DNA of 64,000 bases from Pseudobacter sp. (GCA_017849455.1 JAFIGX010000024.1:682001-746000), one strand, 5' to 3'. Shown: positions 1 through 9,110, counted from the stretch's first letter. Translations and numbers: made by a program. Notes: a model not told the origin generated them from the letters alone.

Positions 1-2
1 AC

Positions 3-1352
3 AACTGGCGCCGCAGGTATCTTGGGCAGAAAAGGGATATAATGGTAGATGCCAACTGCGATAAGGTGGAATTATTCGTGAATGGAAAGAGCAAAGGAGT
101 GAAAGATCCTACAACTGATAATTTTCATTCCGTAGTCTTCAGGAACATCGAAGTGGTGGACGGAGAGTTGAAAGCAGTAGGAACAAAAAAAGGAAATACA
201 GTATCCACGGTATTGAATATGACCGGCCAGCCTGCACAATTGAAGCTCACCGCAAGCCATACCGGTATCAAAGCCGCCAGGAATAGTGTGGTGATCATCA
301 CGGCCGATATTGTCGATAAGAACGGCTGGCATGTATTTGGCGCCAATAATCCTTTGAAGTGGAGCATCAAAGGGCCTGCAACCCTTGTGGGGCCTGATGT
401 TTATACGACCGACATCGACAAGCATGAAGACATGGAAGGCACGATGTATATCGATGTACCTGTTTCCAATGTCATCCGCTCCACCGGTGAGCCGGGCGAT
501 ATTGTGGTTACCGTTCAATCGCCCAACCTCACTGTTGCGTCCATTACCATTAAGGCAACACCTGGTAATGATGAAATTGCCGGGATCAAAGAACCTGCAT
601 TATCCGGCCAGGGAAGGCTGAAAGTAGCGCAAAACCCGGCATTGGCCGTACCGGGTGGCAACAAAGTGGCGCAGGTTATCAAAGAGACGGTCGCAGAGTT
701 CACGATGCCCGGTAAAAAACAGGAAGAGTACGCGGCATTTATTTCAAAATATATGCTCGATAATAACCAGGGCATAAACGCTGGCTCTATAGAGTTCAAA
801 ACACTGGTAACACTGTTCACTTCGCACATGACCAACAATTATGGGCGACTGGTGGCCGATGATTACAATTTTAATGTAGAACATTTCAATAAGGCCATGT
901 ACCTCAGTGGGCAGATCGACAAGACCGCCCTGCCCGAAGCGTTCAGGAACGGACTGAAAAAGTACTATGCCCATACCTATATCACCAAAGGCAATGATAA
1001 GAACCTGGCAAAAGAAGAAAAATGGATCAGGTCGATCCCGGTAAAAGGCGTGGTGGCAGTAGTCGGCGATAAACCGGTCGACGCATCGGTGAAACAACTT
1101 ACTACCAATGATCTCGACCAGATCGTGAAGCAGATCTATCCCGAAGTTGCCTCGCTCGATGAGCAGGGTATAAAAGACCTGAAAGCCTGGCTGGCACAGA
1201 TCAATCCCTATATCGGGCAGACCACTACCAGCAGCCAGATCAGAAAACAGGAAAGGAAAGACATGCAGGTGTTCACTGTACAAAGCAATGAACCATTATG
1301 GTTCCCTGAATTTGCTGAATTGAATAAGAAAAAAGAAAAGAGTAAAAAATAA
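3..1352 (+). CDS. GH2-type glycosidase (beta-galactosidase-like), C-terminal part, 5' end outside window
   Basis: The reading frame is open from base 3, so the gene begins upstream; the internal ATG at 42 is not its start. The first visible residues include VELFVNGKSKG, the hallmark of the accessory beta-sandwich (DUF4982-like) that follows the catalytic barrel in Bacteroidota GH2 enzymes. A second Ig-like sandwich follows (about bases 240-560, with NNPLKWSIKGPA), as in many GH2 beta-galactosidases. After about base 590 comes a mostly helical, lysine-rich region of roughly 250 residues that I do not recognise. No catalytic residues are in view, so the substrate cannot be read directly. The gene is 4 bases from the next pectinase-like gene, which suggests a plant cell-wall (pectin side-chain) degradation locus. 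Family assignment rests only on the accessory domains. Confidence 0.72.
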   Translation, partial: NWRRRYLGQKRDIMVDANCDKVELFVNGKSKGVKDPTTDNFHSVVFRNIEVVDGELKAVGTKKGNTVSTVLNMTGQPAQLKLTASHTGIKAARNSVVIITADIVDKNGWHVFGANNPLKWSIKGPATLVGPDVYTTDIDKHEDMEGTMYIDVPVSNVIRSTGEPGDIVVTVQSPNLTVASITIKATPGNDEIAGIKEPALSGQGRLKVAQNPALAVPGGNKVAQVIKETVAEFTMPGKKQEEYAAFISKYMLDNNQGINAGSIEFKTLVTLFTSHMTNNYGRLVADDYNFNVEHFNKAMYLSGQIDKTALPEAFRNGLKKYYAHTYITKGNDKNLAKEEKWIRSIPVKGVVAVVGDKPVDASVKQLTTNDLDQIVKQIYPEVASLDEQGIKDLKAWLAQINPYIGQTTTSSQIRKQERKDMQVFTVQSNEPLWFPEFAELNKKKEKSKK

Positions 1353-1356
1353 GATC

Positions 1357-2916
1357 ATGCGAGCAAAGCGAACTTTGAAGGTATTACCTGTTCTGTGCAT
1401 ATTAATGGCCCTGTGCGTGGTCAGTATAACAGTGGCTGCCAATGGTAAAGTGGATTTTCCGCCAGTGGAGAAAACAGCCGTGAAGAGTGCCGTGTTTACT
1501 GTTGCTGTCGACGGCCGGGCCGCCTTCACACAGCATTTCAAGGATATCCATTATGTGAATTTCGATCACAATGAACGGGTACAGATCAGCATTGCAAGCA
1601 ATGAACCTGTTACGGATTGGCAGATCAGTCCCAAAACGGATATCTCGAATGAACGGCGGTCGGGCAATGAACTGCACTTCGACCTCAACAAACCCGGTTA
1701 TCATGTGATCACGCTCAACAATAAATACCGTTTGTTTATTCTCACCGGCAGGATACTTTCGAACACACCGAAAGGCAAAGGCGTGGTGAGCATCATGGAT
1801 TATGGGGTCGACAGTACCGGCCAGTCGCTTTCAACAGCCGCTATTCAAAAAGCGCTCGATGAAACCGCGAAGGCAAGGAAGATATTGTACTTCCCCACGG
1901 GCATGTACAAAACAGGCAGCATAAAGCTCAGCACGAATGCGAATGTATTCCTGGCGGCAGGGGCCCTCATCAAAGGATCGGAGAACAGGAACGACTATCC
2001 TTCGGATGATGGAAAAAAAGAATCGGACCATCTGAATGATAAAGAGCATTTCACGGATAATGGTGAATGGATGACTTTCAGCCGGCTGGTGCTGATCGAT
2101 AACGCATCCAACGTAAGAATATGGGGGCGTGGTATCATCGACGGCAGCGGAAGCATTGTGCGGGCACAGGGAAAGCCTGCCAACCTGATCCGCATCCGCA
2201 ATTCGAAGAATGTTACACTGGAAGGGATCATTCTTCGTGATCCCGCCTGCTGGAACACGCATATCCTGCACTCGGAGAATGTAACGGTGCGACATATCAA
2301 AATGTTGAACGATCGTTCGGTGGCCAATACCGATGGCTTCGATCCTGATGCTTCCCGGAAGGTACTGATCGACCAGTGCTTTGCCTACTGCAGCGATGAT
2401 AATATTGCCATTAAAACAACGAACAACGGCAACCTGCTGCGTGATATCGATGATATCACCGTCAGCAATTGTGTGTTCATCACCAAAAAATCGGCATTGA
2501 AAGTCGGCACCGAAACCAAAGGTGCTTCCATGAGAAATATCGTTTTCAGCAAAAACTATATTGTGGAGGCCGACAGAGGGATGGTATTGTATTGCTATGA
2601 TGGCGCTGTCTTCGAGAAAATCCGGTTCCTGAATAATTATTTTGAAACAGGCTACAAGAGCAGTAACCTCAAAGCCATCCATTTCCAGATCAGGAACAGG
2701 AGCGGGAAAGGGCAGATCAGGAATGTCCTGATCAGGGATTGTTCCATTGCTGCCAACTTTTCAAATGTTTCGGAGATCGTGGGGCTCGATACAGATCATA
2801 CCATAGAGGGCATCCTGTTCAAAAATGTACAACTTGCCGGCAGGCCGGTACGGTCGATACAGGACATCGGCGCCAAAACCAATGAATTCGTAAAAGGGAT
2901 CCGGTTTGAAAATTAA
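1357..2916 (+). CDS. Secreted right-handed beta-helix glycosidase, GH28/GH49 type (clan GH-N)
   Basis: 519 residues. A signal peptide (about 1-28) is followed by a beta-sandwich module (about 45-130) and a parallel beta-helix that starts at the MDYGVDSTG motif (147-155), the usual entry of polygalacturonase-like helices. The clan's three catalytic aspartates are present in NTDGFDPD (Asp326) and SDDNIAIK (Asp347, Asp348). The GHG histidine motif of classical polygalacturonases is absent; KVGTETKG stands near that place. The N-terminal sandwich plus this replacement resembles dextranase-like GH49 relatives more than plain GH28, so the exact linkage cleaved is uncertain. It likely acts in the periplasm or at the surface by inverting hydrolysis of a galacturonan or related glycan. 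It lies 4 bases after the GH2 gene and 12 bases before a duplicated paralogue, presumably in one operon. Confidence 0.8.
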   Translation: MRAKRTLKVLPVLCILMALCVVSITVAANGKVDFPPVEKTAVKSAVFTVAVDGRAAFTQHFKDIHYVNFDHNERVQISIASNEPVTDWQISPKTDISNERRSGNELHFDLNKPGYHVITLNNKYRLFILTGRILSNTPKGKGVVSIMDYGVDSTGQSLSTAAIQKALDETAKARKILYFPTGMYKTGSIKLSTNANVFLAAGALIKGSENRNDYPSDDGKKESDHLNDKEHFTDNGEWMTFSRLVLIDNASNVRIWGRGIIDGSGSIVRAQGKPANLIRIRNSKNVTLEGIILRDPACWNTHILHSENVTVRHIKMLNDRSVANTDGFDPDASRKVLIDQCFAYCSDDNIAIKTTNNGNLLRDIDDITVSNCVFITKKSALKVGTETKGASMRNIVFSKNYIVEADRGMVLYCYDGAVFEKIRFLNNYFETGYKSSNLKAIHFQIRNRSGKGQIRNVLIRDCSIAANFSNVSEIVGLDTDHTIEGILFKNVQLAGRPVRSIQDIGAKTNEFVKGIRFEN

Positions 2917-2928
2917 AACCATCAACAG

Positions 2929-5900
2929 ATGATCGCATTGCTCTGGGCGTTCCTTTCAGTCGCCTTATGCCAAAGTGAAAGCGGCAATATAGTGCCTATT
3001 GAACATCATGATCCGGCCAGCACCGTCTTTTTCGTGAAGGCAGGAGCGGTCGACCTTCCTGTTGCACAATACAAGGATTTCCATTGCACGTCCTTCGAAC
3101 AGAAAGGCAATTCAGTATTCACGGTAAGATGCAAAGAGAAGATCAGTCGATTCACGATAAGCCCATTGTCGAAAAAGATAGAAGGTAAATTGGTTGATGA
3201 ACATACCATTTCATTCAGCTTGCCTGGACCTTCTTATTGGGTGATAACAGTCAACGACACGGCACGGCTGTTCCTGTTTGCTGAGGGAACAACGGATGCT
3301 CCGAAGCAAGACCATGTGGATGTTCTTTCGTATGGTGTCGATAAGGATGGGAATAAAATGAATACTGCTTCTATCCAGAAAGCCATCCGGGAAACGGCCC
3401 AAAAACGGCAGATGCTTTTTTTCCCGCCAGGCATATATAAGACAGGAAGATTGATCATTCCTTCGAATGCTCATCTCTATCTCGCAGCCGGCGCAATGCT
3501 GAAAGCTTCCGATGACCTGGCCGACCTTGAATCGCCTGATGAGCAAAAGCCAAGGGGGTTTATCAACCTGTTGAATGCCCGCCATGTGCGAATAGAAGGC
3601 CCAGGCGTTATTGATGGCAATGGGAGGTCACTCAGGGATAAATATAGTGACCGTGCAAGGCTGCGCCTGTTGTTCCTATCCGGATGTGAGGATATTACCA
3701 TCAGCGGTATTACCCAGAGAGATCCCGGTTCCTGGAATACGCAGGTGATGTATTCGAACAGGGTGCTGTTCAAAAATGTGAAGCAGTTGAATGATGCGAA
3801 TTTGCCGAATACCGACGGCTTCGACCCGGATGCCTCTTCTTTTGTTACCATTGAAAATTGCTTTGGCTATTGCGGGGATGATAATGTGGCTATCAAGATC
3901 ACACAAAAAGGCGGCGCCCGGAATACCGTTTCTGATATTACCGTGCGGGGTTGTGTCTTTCTCACGAGAAAAAGTTCCCTGAAAGTGGGAACGGAAAGCA
4001 GGGGTGAATCATTCAGGAATATTTTGTTCGAGAACAATGATGTGATATTATCAGACCGTGGAATGGCGCTGTACTGCGCCGATGGCGCATTGTTCGATAA
4101 TATCAGGTATATCGATAACCGGTTTGAAAAGAATTACCCGGATGCCAAAAGATGTGGCCTGTTCTTCCAGGTGTCGAAAAGGAATCCCGACAGTGAGACC
4201 GGAGCGATGAAAAATATCCTGGTAAAAGACTGCCGGTTCTTTAAATCGTTTCCCAATTATTCCAATATCGAAGGGTTCGATGCGGCGCATCCTGTAGAGG
4301 TAACGATCGAAGGTCTGTCGATTGGAGGTAGGGTGGTAACCGGCAGCACAGATGCACAAATAAAAGCAAACGGTTTTTCCAACGTGGTTTTCAAAAAGGC
4401 CGCAGGTCTCGTGAAATATACCACTACACCCGGTGCGGAAAAAAGTAAGATCTGTACGCTACTGGTGAATGGGGAAGAAGTTTTTGTTGAGAAATTCAAA
4501 GATGTCAGTTACGCCCGTTTCGCTTTTGCAGGGAACGCAAAGCTGGAGATAAAGATGTTGCAGTCTGTAGGGAAATACACGATCAGTCCGCTGAGCTATG
4601 CCATCCCATCCGAACTACAGAACAATACCATTTCTTTTTCCCTCGACAGGCCACGCAAGCTCATTGTACAGTTGGAGGGCATGGCCGAAAAATTATTCAT
4701 CCTGGCTGATGCCCCGGAATCGGAAGCGCCCAGGTTAGGGGAGAAGGGCGTGACCAACCTGCTGGATTTCGTTTCGGATAACACCGGGAGTTCCCTGCAG
4801 ACGAAGCAGTTACAGGCCGCCATCGACCAGGTTTCAAGAACAGGTGGTACGCTTTATGTCCCGAATGGTAAATACCTCACCGGAACATTCGTGATGCGAA
4901 AGAACGTTACTCTGTACCTCGAAAGCGGCGCACTGATCCAGGGATCAGGGTCCCTGGGTGATTACAACGACAACGGCGATAATAAAACAGGCAGGATTAT
5001 GACCGGCCGTGGCGCATTGATGTATTTCGATAAGGCAGATAATTCCCGCATCATGGGCCGTGGCGTTATTGCCATGATGGGCACGAAGATCAAGACCGAA
5101 ACAGGGCAGAAGGTAAGGCTCTGCAATATGCGGGAATGCCACAACGCCGGGATCTATGATGTGATACTGAGAGATGCCGGTGGATTCACCGTTCATATTC
5201 TCCATTCCACCAATATCACCATGATGGGATACAAGATCATCAACGATCTTTCGCTACCGAATGAGGATGGCACCGATCCCGATGGCTGCAATAACGTGCT
5301 TATCGACGATGTGTTCATGTATACCTCCGATGATGCAGTGGCGGTAAAAGCAGACCATCGCCTTTGCGAGCATGTAACAGTGCAGAACTGCGTTTTCTGG
5401 ACGATCAAATCGGCCTTGAAAGTTGGCTCCGATCCTTATTTCGGCGCCCGTGACATTGTCTTCCGGAATAATGATGTAGTGCATGCTGACCGGGCTCTGG
5501 CGCTGTATTCCGGTAAAGGCCCTATCCGGGATGTACAATTTATCGACAACAAATCCGAATTCGTGGGTGGTAATGCCAAGCGGCAACTGATCGTGTTCCA
5601 GGTCTTCAATACGAAAGAGAACAATGAAGACCCCGACAGGAGAGGTGTCGGGTTGATCGACAATGTACAGGTCATCAACTATACGGCTTATCAGAAAAGC
5701 CAGAACAAAAGCCTCATCTCCGGCACTGTTGCGAAGGATGGAAGCCTGCACAAAGTCTCCAATGTGTTGTTCAGGAATCTCGTGATCGAAGGAAAGCACT
5801 GCCTGTCGGCCGATGATGCCGGAATCATTCTTTCTCCGACCGAACTGCCGCAAGACCCCAATACTCCGGAGAAAGAGTTGCAAAAGGTCAGGAAAAGGAT

Positions 5901-5949
5901 CACGCTGGATAAGGGATTGCAGGCAGTGGAGAATATCAGGTTCGAATAA
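2929..5949 (+). CDS. Tandem two-module GH28/GH49-type beta-helix glycosidase
   Basis: 1006 residues, about twice the usual family length. After a short signal peptide (about 1-17) there are two complete copies of [beta-sandwich of about 100 residues + parallel beta-helix]. Copy 1 spans about 28-470 and copy 2 about 503-1005. Copy 1 keeps NTDGFDPD (Asp296) and GDDNVAIK (Asp317, Asp318); copy 2 has NEDGTDPD (Asp780) and SDDAVAVK (Asp801, Asp802). Both copies carry KVGTES or KVGSDP instead of the classical GHG motif. The sandwich modules share the ISPLS signature with each other and a similar ISPK with the preceding gene. All six candidate catalytic aspartates survive, so both halves may be active, perhaps on different linkages because copy 2 has Glu for Thr in NxDG. 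Export is expected and the substrate is probably pectic. Confidence 0.8.
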   Translation: MIALLWAFLSVALCQSESGNIVPIEHHDPASTVFFVKAGAVDLPVAQYKDFHCTSFEQKGNSVFTVRCKEKISRFTISPLSKKIEGKLVDEHTISFSLPGPSYWVITVNDTARLFLFAEGTTDAPKQDHVDVLSYGVDKDGNKMNTASIQKAIRETAQKRQMLFFPPGIYKTGRLIIPSNAHLYLAAGAMLKASDDLADLESPDEQKPRGFINLLNARHVRIEGPGVIDGNGRSLRDKYSDRARLRLLFLSGCEDITISGITQRDPGSWNTQVMYSNRVLFKNVKQLNDANLPNTDGFDPDASSFVTIENCFGYCGDDNVAIKITQKGGARNTVSDITVRGCVFLTRKSSLKVGTESRGESFRNILFENNDVILSDRGMALYCADGALFDNIRYIDNRFEKNYPDAKRCGLFFQVSKRNPDSETGAMKNILVKDCRFFKSFPNYSNIEGFDAAHPVEVTIEGLSIGGRVVTGSTDAQIKANGFSNVVFKKAAGLVKYTTTPGAEKSKICTLLVNGEEVFVEKFKDVSYARFAFAGNAKLEIKMLQSVGKYTISPLSYAIPSELQNNTISFSLDRPRKLIVQLEGMAEKLFILADAPESEAPRLGEKGVTNLLDFVSDNTGSSLQTKQLQAAIDQVSRTGGTLYVPNGKYLTGTFVMRKNVTLYLESGALIQGSGSLGDYNDNGDNKTGRIMTGRGALMYFDKADNSRIMGRGVIAMMGTKIKTETGQKVRLCNMRECHNAGIYDVILRDAGGFTVHILHSTNITMMGYKIINDLSLPNEDGTDPDGCNNVLIDDVFMYTSDDAVAVKADHRLCEHVTVQNCVFWTIKSALKVGSDPYFGARDIVFRNNDVVHADRALALYSGKGPIRDVQFIDNKSEFVGGNAKRQLIVFQVFNTKENNEDPDRRGVGLIDNVQVINYTAYQKSQNKSLISGTVAKDGSLHKVSNVLFRNLVIEGKHCLSADDAGIILSPTELPQDPNTPEKELQKVRKRITLDKGLQAVENIRFE

Positions 5950-5990
5950 CCTGGTCGCCGGTCGGGTAAAAAATATAAAATATATCAATA

Positions 5991-7439
5991 ATGTATATGC
6001 GAAATATTATCCTGTTATTGCTTATTGGTACTGCCAGCCTCGTATCTGCCCAGCAGCCGGAAGAAGTTTATACGAAGCCATTGACGGAAGTACTGAAAAC
6101 CGTCGAAAAGAAATACCAGGTGAAGCTGCAATTCGACGACAAGAACGTGAAGGGCCTGAATGTGAAGTATGCTACCTGGCAATTTACCGGTAACGTAGAA
6201 AAAACGCTCGACAATATCCTGAAACCTTTGTACCTGGTATACAAGAAAACGGCTGCCAACAGCTTTGAAATAATCAAATACGAATACTTCAGGCGATCGG
6301 AGGAAGAAGGCGCCAGGCACCTGCAGGAGTTGCTATCGCTATATTCCAGTGCAGAAGCCTTCTCCAACCGAAGGAGTGAACTGCGGGAATGTATCTTCAG
6401 GACGCTTGGGATAAACCGTTTTGCCGACAAGCCGAAGCTCAATCCCATTACCCGTTCCAGGCGGACCATGAACGGATATATTGTGGAGAACGTTGCCTTT
6501 GAAAGTATTCCCGGCTACTTTGTTTGCGGGACCTTGTACCGCCCTGCCAAAGCAAAAGGCCCCTTACCTGTAATCCTCTCTCCTCATGGTCATTTCTACA
6601 ATAAGATAGATCAGTCGATCCCGGACGAAAGAGGACGTTACCGGCCCGACATGCAGTATCGCTGTGCGGCGCTCGCCAAAATGGGGGCCATCGTATTCAA
6701 TTACGATATGTATTCCTGGGGAGAATCAGTATTGCAGACCGGTAATAAGTCGTACCATAAAACAGGCTTTGCGCTCTCCATTCAAACCTGGAACACCATG
6801 CGGGCGCTGGATTTTCTGCTGTCATTGCCGGATGCGGATAAAAAAAGGGTCGGTATCACCGGTGCATCGGGAGGAGGAACACAAACATTCCTGGCCACTG
6901 CGCTCGATGATCGCATTACCGTGAGCGTTCCTGTAGTGATGGTCTCTTCCAGCTTTTATGGAGGATGCCAGTGCGAGAGCGGGCTGCCTATTCATGATGA
7001 ATGCAATGGCCATAAGACCAACAATGCCGAAATAGCTGCGATGGCGGCGCCGAGACCGCAATTGGTGATCTCGGATGGCAATGACTGGACGAAGTCAGTT
7101 CCCGGTACCGATTTCCCCTATCTGCAAAAAGTATACGGGTTGTTCGGCAAAGAGAGCAATGTAGAAAATGTTCATCTGCCGAACGACCAGCATGATTACG
7201 GTTTCAGTAAAAGGGTACCGATGTACAGGTTCTTCGCAAAAACATTGGGGCTCGACCTCAAAGCCATAACAGGTAAGGACGGAAACATCGATGAATCGGG
7301 TATTACGATCGAGAAAAGTGATGACATGCTGGTCTTCGGGAAAAATCCCCTGCTGCCTGAAAATGCCCTGAGATCACATGAGGCGATCGTAAAAGTTTTT
7401 GAAGATGTCCAATCGAATATTGTGAAGTACCCGAAATAA
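5991..7439 (+). CDS. Secreted alpha/beta-hydrolase (acetyl-esterase type) with N-terminal STN/DUF4974-like domain
   Basis: 482 residues with signal peptide 1-20 (start ATG at 5991, or 5997). Residues about 25-100 (LTEVLKTVEKKYQVKL ... LDNILKPLYLVYKK) have the pattern of the short STN/DUF4974 module found at the N-terminus of SusC-like receptors and the C-terminus of FecR proteins. A helical linker follows, then an alpha/beta-hydrolase fold with PVILSPHGH (oxyanion region), nucleophile elbow GASGGG (Ser293), acid residue Asp362 or Asp365 in SDGNDW, and histidine His401 in QHDYG. This is the layout of acetylxylan or pectin acetylesterase-like enzymes. Placed directly behind the pectinase-like genes, it probably removes acetyl or methyl esters so that the glycosidases can act. 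The STN-like fusion is unusual and may dock the esterase to an envelope partner. Confidence 0.78.
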   Translation: MYMRNIILLLLIGTASLVSAQQPEEVYTKPLTEVLKTVEKKYQVKLQFDDKNVKGLNVKYATWQFTGNVEKTLDNILKPLYLVYKKTAANSFEIIKYEYFRRSEEEGARHLQELLSLYSSAEAFSNRRSELRECIFRTLGINRFADKPKLNPITRSRRTMNGYIVENVAFESIPGYFVCGTLYRPAKAKGPLPVILSPHGHFYNKIDQSIPDERGRYRPDMQYRCAALAKMGAIVFNYDMYSWGESVLQTGNKSYHKTGFALSIQTWNTMRALDFLLSLPDADKKRVGITGASGGGTQTFLATALDDRITVSVPVVMVSSSFYGGCQCESGLPIHDECNGHKTNNAEIAAMAAPRPQLVISDGNDWTKSVPGTDFPYLQKVYGLFGKESNVENVHLPNDQHDYGFSKRVPMYRFFAKTLGLDLKAITGKDGNIDESGITIEKSDDMLVFGKNPLLPENALRSHEAIVKVFEDVQSNIVKYPK

Positions 7440-7446
7440 AAATGCC

Positions 7447-7827
7447 TCAGGGCTTCACGGCGATCATCGATATTTCGATATTCACATCTGCCGGCAGGCC
7501 CGCCACCTGTATCGTTTCACGGGCAGGGAATGGCTTGTTGAAATAAGAACTATAAACATCATTCATTGCATAAAAGTCCTGCATGTCTTTCAGGAAGATG
7601 CTGGCTTTTATCACATGATCGAAATTAGAACCGGCTTCTGCGAGGATAGCCTTCAGGTTTTCCATCACCTGTCTTGTTTCGGTTTCTATATTTTCCATCA
7701 TCAACTTACCGGTCAGCGTGTTCCGGGCGAGTTGGGCGCTTACGAATATGAAATTGCCGGCAATTACAGCCTGGCTGAACGGGCCCATTGGTTCGGGCGC
7801 CTGATCGGTCATTACCATTGTTCTCAT
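7447..7827 (-). CDS. ridA: RidA/YjgF family enamine/imine deaminase
   Basis: 126 residues, the standard RidA length. The C-terminal block PARETIQVAGLP ... NIEISMIAV matches the family signature. Arg103 corresponds to the substrate-carboxylate arginine and Glu118 to the glutamate that positions the catalytic water in enteric RidA. The protein should form a cytosolic trimer that hydrolyses reactive 2-aminoacrylate-type enamines released by PLP enzymes. It begins 25 bases after the stop of the nitrobindin-like gene on the same strand, so the two are probably co-transcribed. It ends 7 bases from the convergent esterase gene. Confidence 0.93.
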   Translation of the reverse strand: MRTMVMTDQAPEPMGPFSQAVIAGNFIFVSAQLARNTLTGKLMMENIETETRQVMENLKAILAEAGSNFDHVIKASIFLKDMQDFYAMNDVYSSYFNKPFPARETIQVAGLPADVNIEISMIAVKP

Positions 7828-7852
7828 GCTGCTTTTTTTATTGGTGAAACTG

Positions 7853-8332
7853 TTATTTAAGATCCGCCCTTGTCAGGTAGGCGTTCAAATGATTCTGAAA
7901 CCCGGCCGCATGGGTCGCCATATTCAGCTCATAATGGAGATCATCATTGCCAATGGTGAAAACTCTTTGCGACCGGATGGTGCCGGGGTCGTTGAGAATA
8001 TAGATGCTGTTGAACGTGAATGACCCGTTCACTGCTTCCACTAACTCATAAGTTTCCAGGCGGCCTCCCACCTGGGCACTGAACAGCATGATCCTGTCTT
8101 CTTTCAAAACAATAAAACCGGTATCCCAGAAGACGGTGTGCCCGTTCCTGGCAGAATCGTTCTTATACCATGCTTTCTGTTGAAAGAATATCGCGTCCTT
8201 ATCCGTATCCGGTATGAACTGCAATTGCTCTGTGTAGGCAGTGCTGCTGATCGTAGGGAACTTGGCAAAACCTTCTCCCGTCCATTTTCCTGCAAACAGG
8301 TCTTTCATTTTTAGTAAAGTCTCCTTATTCAT
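7853..8332 (-). CDS. Nitrobindin-like (FABP-fold) haem-binding beta-barrel protein
   Basis: 159 residues from the ATG at 8332. A longer frame to 8416 would overlap the divergent ArsR gene, so the shorter start is preferred. GKWTGEGFAKFPTI near the N-terminus is the nitrobindin signature (GxWxGxGxGxYPTI), with Phe for Tyr. The C-terminal NHLNAYLTR provides the histidine used as axial haem ligand in nitrobindins (THAP4-like, DUF1794). Family members hold ferric haem in a small beta-barrel and handle peroxynitrite or nitric oxide. It is first in a likely two-gene unit with ridA and is divergent from an ArsR-type regulator whose candidate operators lie in the shared promoter region. Confidence 0.75.
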   Translation of the reverse strand: MNKETLLKMKDLFAGKWTGEGFAKFPTISSTAYTEQLQFIPDTDKDAIFFQQKAWYKNDSARNGHTVFWDTGFIVLKEDRIMLFSAQVGGRLETYELVEAVNGSFTFNSIYILNDPGTIRSQRVFTIGNDDLHYELNMATHAAGFQNHLNAYLTRADLK

Positions 8333-8350
8333 TGTATATCGCTTTATACA
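8333..8350. promoter_or_regulatory. Inverted repeat TGTATA-N6-TATACA in the nitrobindin/ArsR divergent region
   Basis: A perfect 6-bp inverted repeat immediately precedes the nitrobindin-like start codon. The half-site TGTATA recurs at 8371-8376. AT-rich dyads between divergent genes are typical binding sites for ArsR-family winged-helix dimers. The operator role is inferred. Confidence 0.4.
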
Positions 8351-8373
8351 AAATAAACTAACTTTAAGAATGT

Positions 8374-8397
8374 ATATTTCATTTTTCACTGAAATAT
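8374..8397. promoter_or_regulatory. Inverted repeat ATATTTCA-N8-TGAAATAT overlapping the ArsR-gene start
   Basis: A perfect 8-bp dyad with an 8-base spacer ends inside the first candidate ATG (8396) of the regulator gene. If it is an autoregulatory operator, the second ATG at 8405 could be the true start. Both repeats are seen directly; the function is inferred. Confidence 0.42.
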
Positions 8398-9085
8398 GAT
8401 TGTCATGAAAGAGCATTTCAAAGAGACCGCGGCATTGATAGGAGAGCCTGTACGGGCAACCATTCTATGGACTTTAATGGAGGGGAAAGCGCTTACTGCT
8501 ACGGAACTGGCCATGGCGGCTGATACCACGCCATCCAATATAAGTATGCATCTCGCCAAACTAATGAATGCCGGATTGCTGAAAGCAACTGCCCAGGGGC
8601 GCCACCGTTACTATGCTTTATCCGGAAAAGAGATCGCTTATGCAGTTGAAGCGCTGGCGACACTTATTCCGGTTCCGTCCAAAAAGCGGGAACCGGTCGA
8701 TGAGATCATGCCTGCGATCAAACAATGCAGGACCTGTTACGACCATCTTGCCGGTAAAACAGGCGTGGCCATCGCCGATGCGTTGCTGAAACTGAAATTC
8801 ATGGTGGCTAACGAGAATAGTTTCGAACTGAAGCCTAAAGGCAGAAAATGGTTTGAGGGAATGAGCATCGATACCGATGCCTTGCAGGAGATGCGCCGTT
8901 CCTTTTTACGTCCCTGCCTCGACTGGAGCGAACGCCGATACCATATCGCTGGCTCGCTGGCGGCAGCACTCCTGGACAGCATGTTGCAGCAGGATTGGGT
9001 CAGAAGGACAAAAAATTCCAGGGCGGTCATCGTTACCGCCAAAGGACAGAAAGAGTTGTATGATACGTTGAAGATCGTGGTGTGA
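8396..9085 (+). CDS. ArsR-family winged-helix transcriptional regulator
   Basis: 229 residues, longer than minimal ArsR proteins (about 100). The N-terminal 90 residues form the winged helix (LTATELAMAADTTPSNISMHLAKL as recognition region, then LKATAQGRHRYYAL as wing). The C-terminal half carries CRTCYDHLAGKTGVA, a motif typical of a larger ArsR subgroup; the two cysteines could bind metal or act as a redox sensor, though the classical ELCVCDL metal box is absent. It is divergent from the nitrobindin-like/ridA pair and convergent with chrA (25 bases between stops). Dyads at 8333 and 8374 are candidate targets. The inducer is unknown. The start could also be the ATG at 8405. Confidence 0.85.
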   Translation: MIVMKEHFKETAALIGEPVRATILWTLMEGKALTATELAMAADTTPSNISMHLAKLMNAGLLKATAQGRHRYYALSGKEIAYAVEALATLIPVPSKKREPVDEIMPAIKQCRTCYDHLAGKTGVAIADALLKLKFMVANENSFELKPKGRKWFEGMSIDTDALQEMRRSFLRPCLDWSERRYHIAGSLAAALLDSMLQQDWVRRTKNSRAVIVTAKGQKELYDTLKIVV

Positions 9086-9110
9086 TGAAGCAGCATGGCT
9101 TTGCAATGCC

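Noticed and set aside
1831..2682. Long open frame of 283 codons on the minus strand inside the GH28/GH49-type gene.
   Set aside because: It lies wholly antisense to a strongly conserved enzyme, has no recognisable domain, and similar shadows occur throughout this GC-balanced window.
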